Shown piece after piece: positions 1 to 11,381 of a DNA stretch of 64,000 nucleotides (within the stretch, counting starts at the first letter, position 1; every line of letters begins with the position of its first letter). The notes under the pieces are model-generated. The model made no database searches. It had not been told where the DNA came from and saw only the letters and a program-made list of their open reading frames with translations. Source of the stretch: Acidomyces sp. 'richmondensis'. Taxonomy: Eukaryota > Ascomycota > Dothideomycetes > Mycosphaerellales > Teratosphaeriaceae. The position numbers were made by a program, and so were the translations under genes. The stretch lies in the NCBI GenBank assembly GCA_003545705.1, contig QVLQ01000001.1:496001-560000 (forward strand), written 5' to 3'.

Positions 1-872
1 CCGACACCACATTTATGTGGATGTATCGACAATTTTTCCACAATGAATTCATTATATTAGCTGCGCAAATCTAAGATCAACTGATCACCAGGGAATTTAT
101 CTTCGTTTATATAGTCTTATTCTATTTTGTCGTCTCCGTTGTGAAATATCATTTATTAAAAAAAACGGAGCTTTGAGGATAACATAGATGTCTCAAGGCA
201 ACAGAATTCTCACCAGTGGTAAGCAGGCCGCAGGTCACCAACTTGCATTCTATTAGCCACTAAGTAGGATGGGTCGAGAACATTTAGATAATCCTCCTCA
301 CCTGCACATCGAAGCATTACCTCTTCTTAGGTATTACACTAGGATGCTGGAAAGACGCAAGGGTCACGACAGGTTTGGGTCCTCAATTATGGATCTCCCC
401 ACTTTGTGTCCCCGCCGACGTAATCACATTGGTGGACGATTTTTATAATTTGGAGCTGAGAGTGGATTTGTGGATGACAAACTCTTGTAGGGAGATCAGC
501 AAAGCGAAGTTTCAATCGAAGTGCGTCGATGATATACTCTATTAATGCTGACAAGGTCGCTCTAGCCTTTTTGCCAAGAATATTTTCTTGGAGCATAGCA
601 AATCGCGCTGGCCCTTCATCCTTTCGCTCAGAACTGACTTGGGCCAGATCCAGTGGCGCAGATCGGCCATCGTCATGCAAATAGATCTTCCAGATTTCCA
701 GATATTTGGCTTATATTGTCGTAATTCCGCCTTTTAGAATCATGATCATGTTTTATTTTCACACAGTCGCTTTTATTTATGATCGAGACGCCTTGGACGA
801 GTACTTTCATCGACTAAAGCGCATGGTGACAGGGTAATCATCTATATGTCATACCAAATTGCAGGAATTGTG
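1..872. other. No supported gene; one minus-strand ORF
   Basis: AT-rich sequence with no recognised gene. The only item of note is a minus-strand ORF at 387-680 (97 codons) whose middle, around LGKKARATLSALIEYIIDAL, reads like real protein. It has no recognisable family and I found no flanking exons. It could be an exon of an unknown gene or chance. Confidence 0.4.
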
Positions 873-2267
873 ATGCCGGCTACGGAAAGCATCACGAAGC
901 GCAATCTGAGGATTGAGAAGCCTCAGGATCCAGCTGGCCTAACCGTGGAAGCATGGTCCCAGGTATGAAGGACCAAGATACTGCTCATGATGTGTCGGCT
1001 GATCCAGTGAGTGAACTCAGGGATTTATGGTTGGCAGCCTTATAATCATGGCATGCATTGCAATTTCGAATATGAAGAGGCATGTTCTACTGCACAAGCT
1101 AATTCTTCTCGAGGTCTGTAAACTTGGCTCTCCGTGACAATTTTCTTTCGAGGTGATAAATATAATAACTTCTGCCAGCTTTTTCTTGGCATGTTTCACG
1201 GAACATTCGTATTTACAAGCCAGCCAGTGTATCATTGGGTATAGAAGCCAACGACAGTTTTAAGGACTCACGCTAATTTATATATAAAGTACCTGAGTGT
1301 GACAGCGATTCTTCTTGTGGGTTATGATCTGTATTGCACGGCAGGAGAGATTCTGAATTCGGTATAGAATATCAGTTGGTCACTGCACAATGTGATTGCC
1401 TGGATAAAGTGTAAACCATTCCTTCCGAGGTGGGGTAGTCGTATGTATATCATCAGTGTTGCTGCGGTGCAGCCATACTGGATTCTCGAAATTGTAGTGA
1501 GTATAAGCATATCGCTGCTTGTCCTTCTCAGTGAAACTGATCTCCACCACTTATAGGCTAACGTAAGCCTCCTGCATGTTCCGCTGCTACGAAGATGGTC
1601 AAGAGCTGACACTAAGTCAGTTCCTGTACTTCTCTAACACGAGTAAGCTATTTGTGTATATCCGGCCGTATGAGGCATTGTTTCGAGACCCTTGGTAAGA
1701 CTTCTTGCCCCTGACCGAGAAACTTACTAATTAATATCAAAAACGCCTAACAGGTGGATTTTTACAGTGCTTAATCTTCTCTGGAATATTAAAATTCGCT
1801 ATGACTTTGGATTTTGGGAACTCATACGTGTGGCACCCCGCTTTGCCGTCTTGCTCGGAGCCATGTTTCTCAGCATTTGCTTTATGATTCTCGACATCCT
1901 TGCCGTAACAAAGGTCATCATTGGTGCGGGCTCACCGGATGGTATCAACCCTTATTGGAAACTTTCTTTTGTTTTCAAGTGCTTAACTGACACCATCGTT
2001 CTGGATGACTTCAAGACGGCCCTGGACCGCCTTAGAAATTATAAAATGGAAAATCTGGGCAAATGCCTTATTAATAGTATTGGTGTGAAAGGGGGAACAA
2101 GTAACTTCGAGACTAAAATGAAGGACTCTGTGATTTCTCCAACGCAAAGCTTTCCCGAAATGCAGGAAAATGCTTGGGCCAAAGATAGCAGTTGGGATCC
2201 CGTCGATCTAGAAGCTGCTCTGAAACGTAAAGATCATGGGAAAAATTCCAAGTCGAGCGCAGGTTGA
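873..2267 (+). CDS. Multi-spanning fungal membrane protein, 8 exons incl. 6-nt microexon
   Basis: Exons in phase: 873-962, 1021-1113, 1179-1238, 1290-1316, 1368-1496, 1557-1562, 1621-1694, 1754-2267 (993 nt, 330 aa). All introns are GT-AG and 51-65 nt. The N-terminus has the pattern KPQDPAGLTVEAWSQG, followed by about seven hydrophobic segments and conserved blocks such as HGTFVF, SLHNVIAWIK, QPYWILEI, RPYEALFRDPWW, RYDFGFWEL, LPDG-like SPDGINPYWKLSFVFKCLTD and DDFKTALDRL. I recognise these from a widespread Pezizomycotina membrane-protein family that is usually left unnamed. Its function is unknown to me. The last 55 or so residues form a polar cytosol-like tail. Exon six is only GCTAAC (Val-Ala-Asn across the junctions); an in-frame TAG immediately upstream rules out a longer phase-0 exon. 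Confidence 0.85.
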
Positions 2268-3636
2268 AGGCCTTATCATCAAAGTCTTACAGTAAAAAGA
2301 GGGCAGAATTCGACGGATTGATAAGAGAAGGTTTCAAAAGCCTTGAGTCTCAAAATTTCTGCGTGGACGATACCAAATAGATTAATTTTGATTAGGCAAC
2401 ATCCACTGAAATACTTTTTTGGAGTTATGTTGACTCCTAAAGGCTTCAAGCGTCCCAAAGCACCAAAAAGGGCAGGTTCAGTCCCTTTCACTTCACGGAT
2501 GCTTTGTTGGCTGTTTGATAGATGATATAAATGTATATATAAATATTTATCAATATTTATTGTTCAATGTATACTTGATGGCCATTGTGCAAGGAATAGG
2601 GTGCATAGTTGCGGACCCAGGGGCCTTGAGCCAAGTGAACCAGGTCTAATTTTGTTGACTGGATTTTAATTTTTGCGAATTTCGTACAGCGCAACTACAA
2701 CGCCCACAAAATGATTGTGCACGCCAGGACTTTAACTTGGAAGACTCGTAAGGGCTTCCCATCGTACGGTCAACAGTGTCTTCACAATCTATTTACTGAT
2801 ACAAGCAGATGTACCATCTCCTGATGGATTGCACAGGCCATGGATAAGCGAACTAATCAACTCTTTATGAATTTCCAGCGATTGTCATACAAAATTGAAA
2901 ATCAGAGCGTGTTTGACGGTTGATACTGAACATACACTTCCTGTTTAGGAAGAATGTTAGTGATCAGTCAGTTTTGAAGGTGTTGTTACCGCTACAGTCG
3001 TCTTGCCCTGTTCGAATGGTTGTTGTCTCCATGGAGTTACTTACGTGAACTTGCTCCCCAGTAAATGCCCTTGGCCGGCCTGTTTTATCAAATCGAGTCG
3101 GATACGCCTCTCCACATAGCTCAAAATTTATTCTTTTCCGCCTTATTGTCTTACGGCTTAGCAAAAACTCGCTGCCAATAGCTACACTGTCCAATTCATT
3201 GTCCTCAATATACGCTCCGATTTGAGCTTAAATATGGGCTGGTTGACGAGGGCTCATGGCGGCTACAAAACATTGAAAAGCACTAAGACAGCGTCAGAGC
3301 GACTAACAACAATGACTCGAAGCAAAAACACCTTTGAATTGGAAGAATTCGGCCTCATATGGCCTCGATATGCAGCTACAAAACGCTTCTTGCGCAATTT
3401 AGTGAGAAAAGCTAACAATTCACAACGTCTTGCCGTGCACCCTCATTTTTATGGGCGTTGTAACGTGCGGCGGGCGAAGTTCTGCGGAGCTCATCCCAAT
3501 GCGGAAATATAGCTGTCGATGATTTTGCATGCGGAAACTTACAGCTTTCATGCTCATCAAATACGTCTTTTAAAAGTTTAAACTGTAGCATCATGGATCG
3601 ATAATACTCTACTCTAGGAGCTTGAACGGGAAGTAG
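2268..3636. other. Intergenic, nothing recognised
   Basis: AT-rich spacer between the membrane-protein gene and COQ8. Several ORFs of 60-96 codons exist on both strands, but none has a recognisable family, a splice partner or coding-like composition. I see no RNA gene. Confidence 0.5.
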
Positions 3637-5935
3637 ATGGCAGGAAAACGCCTCATTGACGCTGCCAAACTTTTGAACGCTGGCACCTCAGTCGCAAAGC
3701 AGCATCTTCTTCGGCGGCGGCTGCAATGGGACGTTTACAATAGAACCTCCAGCCTTGCCAAAATTGTCAAAGGCCAGACAGAAAGAGTCACAGTTACAGC
3801 TCAGGCTTTTGTACAACTTGCAAAAAGATTGAACGATTCAGGCCCTTCATGGGAGGAAGAAGGATCGAAAACCACTGGGGCCGGTAGTCAGAATAAAATT
3901 GCGACTGTGCAAGATGCACATGCAACAAAAGATGATTTGGAAAATTGGATACGTCCTGGTCACTTGAGCACCTCAGAGAGGCGTAGGACATCTGATGCCG
4001 GGAGGTTGTCGAAGACAGATACGACGAACGAGCAAGTCGAGCATTTGCCGGCAGGTGACCAGAACGCATTCAATAAACAACAAGGGACCCATTGTTCTGA
4101 ATTGTCATCCGGAATACAATCACAGTTACCAGAACCTGTGCTTCAAACATCGCGCGTCGAGAAGGCTAGCCCGTTACCGTCGCTCAACCAAGATGTCTAC
4201 TCTGGGCCATCGCGAATATCTAAGGATGTGATCCCTGATGGTGTCGATATCAACATATTTTCTACACATAGGGTATCTCAAACTTTAGGCCAAAAAACTC
4301 CAGCCCTGAAGAATCCATATACCAACAAGCAAAGACTGCCTCCGCAGCCACTACCGGAGATGAAGGAAGCACACGAGAGATGGCAAAGACAGAGAGCTGA
4401 AGATGCTTCAGCGTCTATCAGAAATAAGGATCAGACGATTACTCGAAATGTCATTCCAATGACTTCTAAGGAAACAGAGGTATGTGTTAAGCCCTGGTTC
4501 GCAGCCCATATGTGCTGATTCACTGACAGTCTATTCCCAGTCCAACAGCAATGCTTCCTTAGGCATGCATACACCAGATCCTATCAATACAATGCGGGAG
4601 TCACGGGTACCATCTTCTCGCATCGGTCGTCTATGGCAGTATGGTGGCCTTGCATCCAGCCTAGCCGTTGGTGCCTTTGGCGAAAGTATTCGACGTATCA
4701 CCGGTAGCCAAGGCACAGGAAGTGTAATGCTCAGTGAGGCAAACATGAATAGGCTGGTGGCCAAGTTGAGCCGGATGCGCGGTGCTGCACTAAAGCTGGG
4801 TCAGATGATGAGTTTTCAAGATTCGAAGTTGCTCCCGCCCACAATTAACGCTGTGTTGCAACGCGTTCAAGATAGCGCAGATTACATGCCATCCTCACAG
4901 CGTGATAGAGTCCTGGTCAAGAATCTTGGCGAAGGTTGGCGGGAACTCTTCTCTGAATTCCATGAAAAGCCATTCGCAGCCGCTTCAATTGGTCAAGTGC
5001 ATAAAGCTCGACTCACTTCTAACGGCAAAGAGGTGGCGGTTAAAGTGCAGTATCCTGGTGTCAGAAACAGCATCGATTCTGATCTAAACAATCTGTCGTT
5101 ACTTCTTACTGCCAGCAAACTCTTGCCGAAAGGCCTCTTTCTTGAGAAAACTATCGCCAATGCGCGGGTAGAGCTGGGCTGGGAATGTGACTACGAGCGC
5201 GAAGCTGCAGCATGCATTCGGTTCCGCGAAATACTTCAGGACGAGGTGGATACATTTACTGTGCCTGAGGTATATCCAGCAGCATCTGGACCTGGTGTGC
5301 TGACTACAGAGTTCATGAAAGGCACAGCTGTGGCAAAGATCAAAGATCTTACGCAGTCCGAACGCGATTGGATTGGTACGCAGATTCTGCGGCTTTGCCT
5401 ACGCGAATTGATGGAGTGGCGCTTCATGCAAACTGATCCTAATTGGACCAACTTCCTCTACAATCGGCACAGCGGAAGGATTGAACTCTTGGACTTTGGC
5501 GCGAGTCGAGAATTCCCAGCAGAATTTGTCGAGCCTTACGTCTCACTTCTTATCGCCGCGTCGAGAGGTGAGAGAGACCGCTGTCGTGAGTTATCGATTC
5601 AGCTGGGTTATCTCACGGGTCATGAAAGTCGAGCGATGGTCAATGCACATGTTGAGTCTATTTTGACTCTCGCAGAGCCTTTCGTGGTAACTGCACCAGA
5701 CATTTATGATTTCGAAGATCAGACGATCACGGATCGTGTCCGAGCAAATATCGGGCTCATGTTACGAGAGAGATTGGCTCCCCCGCCTGAAGAGACATAC
5801 AGTTTGCATCGGAAACTGAGCGGCGCTTTTCTACTTTGTGCAAGGCTGAGGAGCAAGGTCAAGGCCAGGCACATGTTTGAGAACGCAATAAAGGCATGGG
5901 CAGGGAGAACTTCCAAAGCCTCTACTCCAATGTAG
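3637..5935 (+). CDS. COQ8: COQ8/ABC1 atypical kinase, mitochondrial ubiquinone biosynthesis
   Basis: Two exons, 3637-4479 and 4541-5935, in phase (745 aa). The intron has a GTATGT donor and TTCCCAG acceptor. The ADCK/UbiB family is an atypical kinase/ATPase that supports the coenzyme Q biosynthetic complex at the inner mitochondrial membrane. Family hallmarks are visible: the KxGQ motif (KLGQ, about residue 366), the alanine-rich loop replacing the glycine-rich loop (FAAASIGQVH, about 426), the catalytic-loop region QTDPNWTNFLY and the metal-binding LLDFGASRE. The N-terminal 280 residues start LIDAAKLLNAGTSVAKQHLL and are largely low-conservation, Ser/Gln/Thr-rich and consistent with a mitochondrial leader plus a fungal extension. 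Fungal COQ8 proteins carry such long extensions. The start at 3637 is the first ATG of the open frame and matches the family N-terminus. Confidence 0.93.
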
Positions 5936-6583
5936 ATATTCCAAATTAGAGTCGATGGTACACTGCACTGTACGCGCCTTTCATATCTGCGTGTAATCGG
6001 ACGCCGTTACTCCTACAGCTGCGTCAATCGTTCGATTGGAAAACACATCTGAATGGTCAAAAGCAAGTAAGATGCCCTGCGTCAAGATCTCATGGGTCGA
6101 AAGAGTCATCCGCTTCATTTCCACCCAATTTGAACGCGTAATAACCACAACTTATAAGAGTTAAGCAATGACAGTCCAGGCGCAATGCAATACCGGCTCG
6201 GATCACCGGTACGAAGCGGAAGGCCAATTATCCGATTCCCTTGCTTCTTCTGCTCAGTTGACGGCATCCCCCTTCCACATCAGAATCCCCCTTACTCCCT
6301 TGCTTGCACTTGACCAAAAGTCCATTATATCGATCTCTCTACTTCGATTTTCTATCGTTTGCCTGATCCGAGCTTCGGCTGCGACAAAAATCGTAACTTC
6401 CATGACTTACGCCCCTTTAGCTTCTAGTTTTCTCCGCAGTCGTAGCGACGCATCGGCCCACGTGCTTTGCGCAGGGTCTGGTTCGAGAATCTTGCAGGGA
6501 ACCTAACTTTCAAGGCACGCGATCATCCAACCTATAAGTTGCATCTTGACTTGGGATATCTAGAAGCATACTCGACTACGGAT
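5936..6583. other. Intergenic / 5' leader of the MIPC synthase gene
   Basis: Spacer and probable 5' leader of the glycosyltransferase gene. Pyrimidine-rich stretches near 6230-6300 look promoter- or leader-like. The plus ORF at 6168-6506 overlaps this leader and has no family match. Confidence 0.4.
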
Positions 6584-7672
6584 ATGCGTCGGGCGTTCCT
6601 TATCTTCATCATCATCATCCTCGCCATCGTCGCGTTCCTCCTAAATTCTGTCTGGACCCTGCTCACTCTTCTCGTAGTGGACGGCAAGCAGGATGCCATT
6701 CTTCGTGCAGAGCTGCCTGAACCTGGCGAAGAATCAAAAGATGAGCGAGCTTCCTTGATTCCGAAAATATTGCATCAAACGTACAAGAATTCGAGCATAC
6801 CGCCAGTCTGGCAGGAGGCACAAGCGAGCTGTTTGGCACTACACCAGGAGAAGGATGGGTGGGAGTACAAGCTTTGGACCGATGAGCTCTCAAGAAATTT
6901 TATTAAAGATGAATACCCTTGGTATTTAGAGACTTTCGATGGGTACCCATATCCAATTCAGAGAGCGGATGCGATAAGATACTTCGTCTTAGTACATTAT
7001 GGAGGCGTGTACCTCGACTTGGATGACGGATGTAGCCGATCGCTAGAACCGCTGTTGGCATATCCGGCATTTGCGAGGCGAACAATCCCCACGGGCATCA
7101 GCAATGATATCATGGGTGCAGTCCCAGGGCATCCGTTTTTCAAATTTGTCACGGAGGAGATTCAAAAATATGACCGGAGCTGGATTTTACCATACATCAC
7201 GGTTATGGGCAGCACAGGCCCACTTTTTTTGAGTGTGCTGTGGCGACATTATATGATGAAGGGACTTGATGTCGGGGACGGTCCAGATGGTGGACGTATC
7301 AGGCTCATCTTTCCTGACGAGTCTGTCGGACAGACTTGGAGCTTCTTCACACAACACATTGGCAACAGTTGGCATGCATACGATGTTGAACTTATCTTCT
7401 GGGTAGGTAACCACCGCACACATTATTAAAGCCATCTGCTAATTGTTATTTAGCTCTCGCGCAACTGGATACTTGTGACGATCTTGGGCTTCTTCGTCGG
7501 TTTCAGCGTGCTATATTTGGTGTGGTGGGTTTACCGTCGTTGTCTATCATTCAATTTCACGGAAGGGGCCTCGAAATGGAAGGGAACATCTCGGAATCGT
7601 CTGCCATTTTGGCGTAGATTGAGCGCTCGCAAGACTTACAGCTATGAGTTGGTGAACCGACATGATGTGTAG
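6584..7672 (+). CDS. SUR1: Mannosyl inositol phosphorylceramide (MIPC) synthase, SUR1/CSG1 type (GT32)
   Basis: Exons 6584-7402 and 7454-7672, in phase (345 aa). The enzyme transfers mannose from GDP-mannose to inositol phosphorylceramide in the Golgi. Sequence features are an N-terminal membrane anchor (residues about 4-31, a run of I/L/V), the GT32 start IPKILHQTYKNSSIPP (about 59), the DXD region GGVYLDLDDGC (about 140-150, metal and sugar-nucleotide binding), PTGISNDIMGAVPGHPFF, and a second TM segment near the C-terminus (WILVTILGFFVGFSVLYLVWW) followed by a basic tail. This two-anchor layout is characteristic of SUR1/CSG1 and CSH1. The start chosen puts the anchor directly at the N-terminus; the frame is open 39 codons further upstream, but that part looks like leader. 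The short intron removes a TAA. Confidence 0.9.
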
Positions 7673-8145
7673 TACCCAGCATAATTTTACATCTCTGCGT
7701 TTAGCGTCGGCGTTGGCGGAGTACAAAATGGCTTTTAAAATGAAGAAAGGAGAGAGCACTTAGTCCTTATATTGAGATCCATAAGTCTTGCTCAAGGGCA
7801 TCTCAACAATTGACTAGTTGGGAGCTTTGTTAAACTAAGAACATTGCCATCGACCCTATTTGAGATTTGGGTAACTGAAAGCGAGTTCAGCTCTAATGTT
7901 TCAACATAAACCGATAATAAGTATGTTTAAAACAGATAGAGTTGTATCCGGAACACATATAGGGATCTGATGCAAATTAGATCAACATCACGTGACTCTG
8001 ATCCACTGATCCAAGCGTCTCAAAGTCTTGGCGCAAGGCCCACCATTTTCGCGACCTCAGAATTTGGCTTCATATCGGAACGATCTCATATTCTGCTTAG
8101 CGACAACCACAACTCTCTTCAGAACCGTTTTTGACTCCTGTCAAG
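7673..8145. promoter_or_regulatory. Upstream region of RPL39 with E-box
   Basis: Intergenic region before RPL39. A CACGTG E-box core (ATCACGTGAC, about 7987-7996) lies roughly 150 bp before the RPL39 start. Cbf1-type E-boxes are known upstream of ribosomal-protein genes in several ascomycetes. The hexamer also occurs elsewhere in the window, so this is suggestive only. Confidence 0.3.
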
Positions 8146-8450
8146 ATGCCTGTGTGTATGCTCGCTGGTGTAGGCTACTTCAACATGCTGATGGAAAACC
8201 ATACAGTCGCACAAGTCGTTCCGCACTAAGCAGAAGCTGGCGAAGGCGCAGAAACAGAACCGGCCCATCCCACAGTGGATTCGGCTCAGGACCGGCAACA
8301 CTATCAGGTACGGCAACAGCGGATGCATCGAGAGGAAGAGATGAAGAATTAAATGGAAAAATGGCGAAGACTTCCATGACAGGTGCTAACATTTTCATCA
8401 GATACAACGCCAAGAGGAGGCACTGGCGCAAGACCCGCATCGGCATCTGA
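8146..8450 (+). CDS. RPL39: 60S ribosomal protein L39 (eL39)
   Basis: Exons 8146-8151, 8207-8307 and 8402-8450, in phase (51 aa, exactly the universal eL39 length). The product begins MPSHKSFRTKQKLAKAQKQ and ends HWRKTRIGI. It is a small basic protein lining the nascent-chain exit tunnel of the large subunit. The first coding exon holds only Met-Pro. The second intron has a textbook GCTAAC branch site 12 nt before CATCAG. The long ORFs overlapping on either strand are incompatible with this unmistakable protein. It is convergent with NTA1. Confidence 0.97.
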
Positions 8451-8787
8451 GCAGCAAAGGATGACGTTGACATTCGGAGTGTTCATGCGCATGATGGCGA
8501 AACCGGAACTGTTTGAGGATGTGGAGAGAACGTTGAGGCTCGCGGATTTGATGTTGCGAATACGAAATTCACTGGCCTTGAGCCATTCACCCAGATCATG
8601 TTCACGGGCTGGAGTCTGTTGAAGCTGAGTAGTGGCATATAGCTGCGAAAGGGTACTGAATGTCACATTTGTCTTCTGCCTAAAATGCAAACCTGCTCTT
8701 TCAAACTGCAAGGCCTCGTTTGCCAGCAGTCTCGATGCTTATCAAGTCCTTCATTAACTACAACCGCTTCTTCCGCTATTCTGCACG
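8451..8787. other. 3' intergenic between RPL39 and NTA1
   Basis: Tail-to-tail spacer. Overlapping ORFs on both strands (8349-8711 minus, 8383-8622 plus) extend from the RPL39 region and show no family resemblance. Probably 3' UTRs. Confidence 0.5.
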
Positions 8788-9795
8788 TTAGAACTTACTC
8801 TGCGTCAAGAGAAATCGTGCTGGTTGTACCGTATCTACCACTAGAAGCCCCTCCTCGGCCTTCCCCATGATAGCAACCTCACCTCTGCCTTTTTCATACA
8901 GTCGTACATTCCCATCTTGAAACCTCATCACACAGCTGCTGCCAGCATAGCATGTCCGGTCACCTTCTTGCGCCTCCTCGCCATTTTCAATCCGGATTAA
9001 GCCTGTCCTATTCCCTTCCATGCCACAACGATTTGCAAAGACGACAATGGTTGGCTCTACAGTCTCTCTTAATTGATGAGACTGGGATAGCGGATAGAAG
9101 CGATCAAGCCAGTAAGCTACGGTTTCCATGTCTGGCTGATTAGGCTCAATTTCAAGATCGGCGGGCAACAATCTTGTCAACCATGCCATGGAGAGAATGA
9201 TCAGACGAGCTCGGCCTTTGAGCATAGTGGTAGCAAATTCAAACGCATGCCATGGTGCTTCGAATCGGTAGGGATTGATATCCATGCAAATGCCTAAGCC
9301 TATGTTGTGGCCGGCGTTTAAATCACCAAGAGGGCCACAGTAAAAAGCTTCGTGTAAGTTTTTCACCATTCTGTCGGCGGGATCAACTAATGCGCTGAAG
9401 CCTTCCTTCGCCCACGTTTCATCTGTATAATAAAGGAAGCATTTTCGGTAATTGTGCAACACATGGCCTGCCGGACTGATTATGACCATGGAATTGTAAT
9501 TGCTCGTAGTCCCATCCGCAAAAGTTGCGATTTCGGGGTAGCCGACTATCACATGGCAGATCAATCGTTTAGCAGTGGCAATCGCCCACTCTGTGGTCGG
9601 TCCACTGGCCGTAGGCTCCAGGAAGGGTTTGATGGCTGCGAGATTCGGAAAGTTGTATCCAGAGAACGCCATTTCCGGAAGAACCAGAACATCAAGGTTG
9701 CCATGTTTTGATGCTTCTAGGAGCGCATTGGCACGAAAGATATTTTGTTCTACAGCACCGAGAGTGGGTGAAAACTGAAGTGTTGCAATACGCAT
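8788..9795 (-). CDS. NTA1: NTA1 protein N-terminal asparagine/glutamine amidohydrolase (nitrilase fold)
   Basis: Single exon. Starting at 9795 gives 335 aa beginning MRIATLQFSPTLGAVEQN, the usual family start; an in-frame ATG at 9834 would add 13 residues. The nitrilase triad is visible: Glu41 in VLPEMAFSGYNFP, Lys118 in HNYRKCFLY and Cys170 in IGLGICMDINPY. In yeast Nta1 deamidates N-terminal Asn and Gln to Asp and Glu, creating tertiary degrons of the Arg/N-degron pathway. Later blocks such as NRCGMEGNRTG and YAGSSCVMRF also fit. Divergent from GPI19, convergent with RPL39. Confidence 0.93.
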   Translation of the reverse strand: MRIATLQFSPTLGAVEQNIFRANALLEASKHGNLDVLVLPEMAFSGYNFPNLAAIKPFLEPTASGPTTEWAIATAKRLICHVIVGYPEIATFADGTTSNYNSMVIISPAGHVLHNYRKCFLYYTDETWAKEGFSALVDPADRMVKNLHEAFYCGPLGDLNAGHNIGLGICMDINPYRFEAPWHAFEFATTMLKGRARLIILSMAWLTRLLPADLEIEPNQPDMETVAYWLDRFYPLSQSHQLRETVEPTIVVFANRCGMEGNRTGLIRIENGEEAQEGDRTCYAGSSCVMRFQDGNVRLYEKGRGEVAIMGKAEEGLLVVDTVQPARFLLTQSKF

Positions 9796-10178
9796 ATTGG
9801 CAAAGATGTCGCTATTTGAGAGAGACAAAGACAAAGCCGTTCCAATGTTTAGATCATTTTCAGGGTTAAGAGCATCGATTCTGCGTTTCTATTCGGGCCC
9901 ACAAAGCATTTACAAGAACAAGAAGTAAAAACAGAGAGGATAGTGTGCTTGTTTGGAAAGAACTGTTGTGCTCTCTGCCGCCTCTCGCTCTTGTAATAGA
10001 TTTTGGTTTGGTTAGACGAAATCGACATCTGACCAAATTTGAAGAACGGCCGTCAGCATGTGAATGATCGGCGCACATCTCCTTTTGGATGCTAAGGCCC
10101 GCTCGCACGCTAAGGACTCACATGAGAGACCTACGTCAGTAAGCACATTCACATACACATTATTTTCTGTAGAATACG
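9796..10178. promoter_or_regulatory. Shared divergent promoter region NTA1 / GPI19
   Basis: About 380 bp separate the two opposed start codons, so both promoters must lie here. I see no specific operator; a CT/AG-rich stretch lies near 9950-9995. Confidence 0.5.
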
Positions 10179-11381
10179 ATGCCTCCCGAAAGTAGAGGTG
10201 CTTCTCCAAAACATGTGCCAAAACCGCCACCCGTCCCAACAGGCTTTGTTTCGAAATCAACCCCAAATTTGCCGACACTAGGCTCGCTCAAATCAGGCGG
10301 GAGCCCACTGAACACCACCTCGAATGTAGCGCCGGCAACATTGCACTCAGGCAATGTAGGGTCTCCTGGAATGGTGACCTCCCCTTCAGAACCTGCCTCG
10401 ATCGAAGACTTTGCCCTGGACGGCTCCGTTGACCCTTCATCGTTGTCACCAGGTTCATCAGAGGATGAAGATGCATCGGAGGAGGAAGGTCATGTCCCAA
10501 ATCTGCCACCAAGACCCGTTTACCATCACCATTCGCGATCCCACACATATCTCGGACCCTCTGCTTTCGCGCCGCCGTTCTATAATCGTCCGCCGACCCC
10601 TCTACCACCCTCACCTTCTTTGACGAGTCTTCTCCGGCCTACCTTCAGCAGCGCTAACAGCCGGCCAACCACTCCTGATCCTTCTAGCGATGAAGGAGGA
10701 ACCACATCCCACATCCGTACGGATGAAGCGACTGGTACACATACGCCGAACTCAGCTGCTGCGTCAACACTTACTAGCACTCTCCAGTCCGCCAAACCTA
10801 TCCCACGTGCCAGCCCCAAAGTGCCCACATATGAATATTACGGATTTACTCTCTATCTTATCAGCAGTTTGGTGTTTATCGTATATTTGTTCTGGGCCTT
10901 CTTGCCATCGCCGTTTCTGCATCAGCTAGGCATATATTATTATCCCAATCGGTGGTGGGCTCTTGCAATTCCAGCTTGGACGGTCATGTTCATTGTTTAC
11001 ATCTATGTTGCATTGGCATTATATAATACGGGCTATTTGACATTACCTATGAACAACTTGGAATGCCTCGTGGATGAAGCGGCAAATGTAGCTGTAGTAG
11101 ATGGTCGCGGAAAGATCATCAGGAACGACAGGCCCTCTTGGCGAGTTGATGATGCAGCAGGGAAAACAAAGAAAGGCACTGGAAAAGGTAAATATGGCGG
11201 GCATAGCAGGCAAACGAGTTTGTCGAAGGCCCAGCCGAATCAGAAATTAGACTGGCGGAATTTGTGGAATGAAGGGACCGATGCAGTGATGGATATTCCT
11301 ATTGGCGGGGTGTGTGAAATACTATATGGATCAGAGGCTGGCGCAGAGGGCTCTTTTAGAGACGATAATATAGTGCCATGA
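10179..11381 (+). CDS. GPI19: PIG-P / GPI19 subunit of the GPI-GlcNAc transferase complex
   Basis: Single exon, 400 aa. The C-terminal half has the PIG-P domain: YEYYGFTLYLISSLVFIVYL (from about residue 217) is the first TM, a short loop YYYPNRWWALAIP follows, and then a second TM with VMFIVYIYVALALYN; LYNTGYLTLPMNNLECLVDE completes the domain. The family is a small ER-membrane subunit of the complex that makes GlcNAc-PI, the first step of GPI anchor synthesis. The N-terminal 210 residues are Pro/Ser/Thr-rich and low in complexity, typical of filamentous fungi, where PIG-P is much longer than the roughly 140-residue yeast or human forms. The C-terminal tail is basic. Confidence 0.93.
   Translation: MPPESRGASPKHVPKPPPVPTGFVSKSTPNLPTLGSLKSGGSPLNTTSNVAPATLHSGNVGSPGMVTSPSEPASIEDFALDGSVDPSSLSPGSSEDEDASEEEGHVPNLPPRPVYHHHSRSHTYLGPSAFAPPFYNRPPTPLPPSPSLTSLLRPTFSSANSRPTTPDPSSDEGGTTSHIRTDEATGTHTPNSAAASTLTSTLQSAKPIPRASPKVPTYEYYGFTLYLISSLVFIVYLFWAFLPSPFLHQLGIYYYPNRWWALAIPAWTVMFIVYIYVALALYNTGYLTLPMNNLECLVDEAANVAVVDGRGKIIRNDRPSWRVDDAAGKTKKGTGKGKYGGHSRQTSLSKAQPNQKLDWRNLWNEGTDAVMDIPIGGVCEILYGSEAGAEGSFRDDNIVP

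Noticed and set aside
6168..6506. 112-codon plus ORF before the MIPC synthase
   Set aside because: It lies in the probable 5' leader, in a frame different from the enzyme, and has no recognisable sequence.
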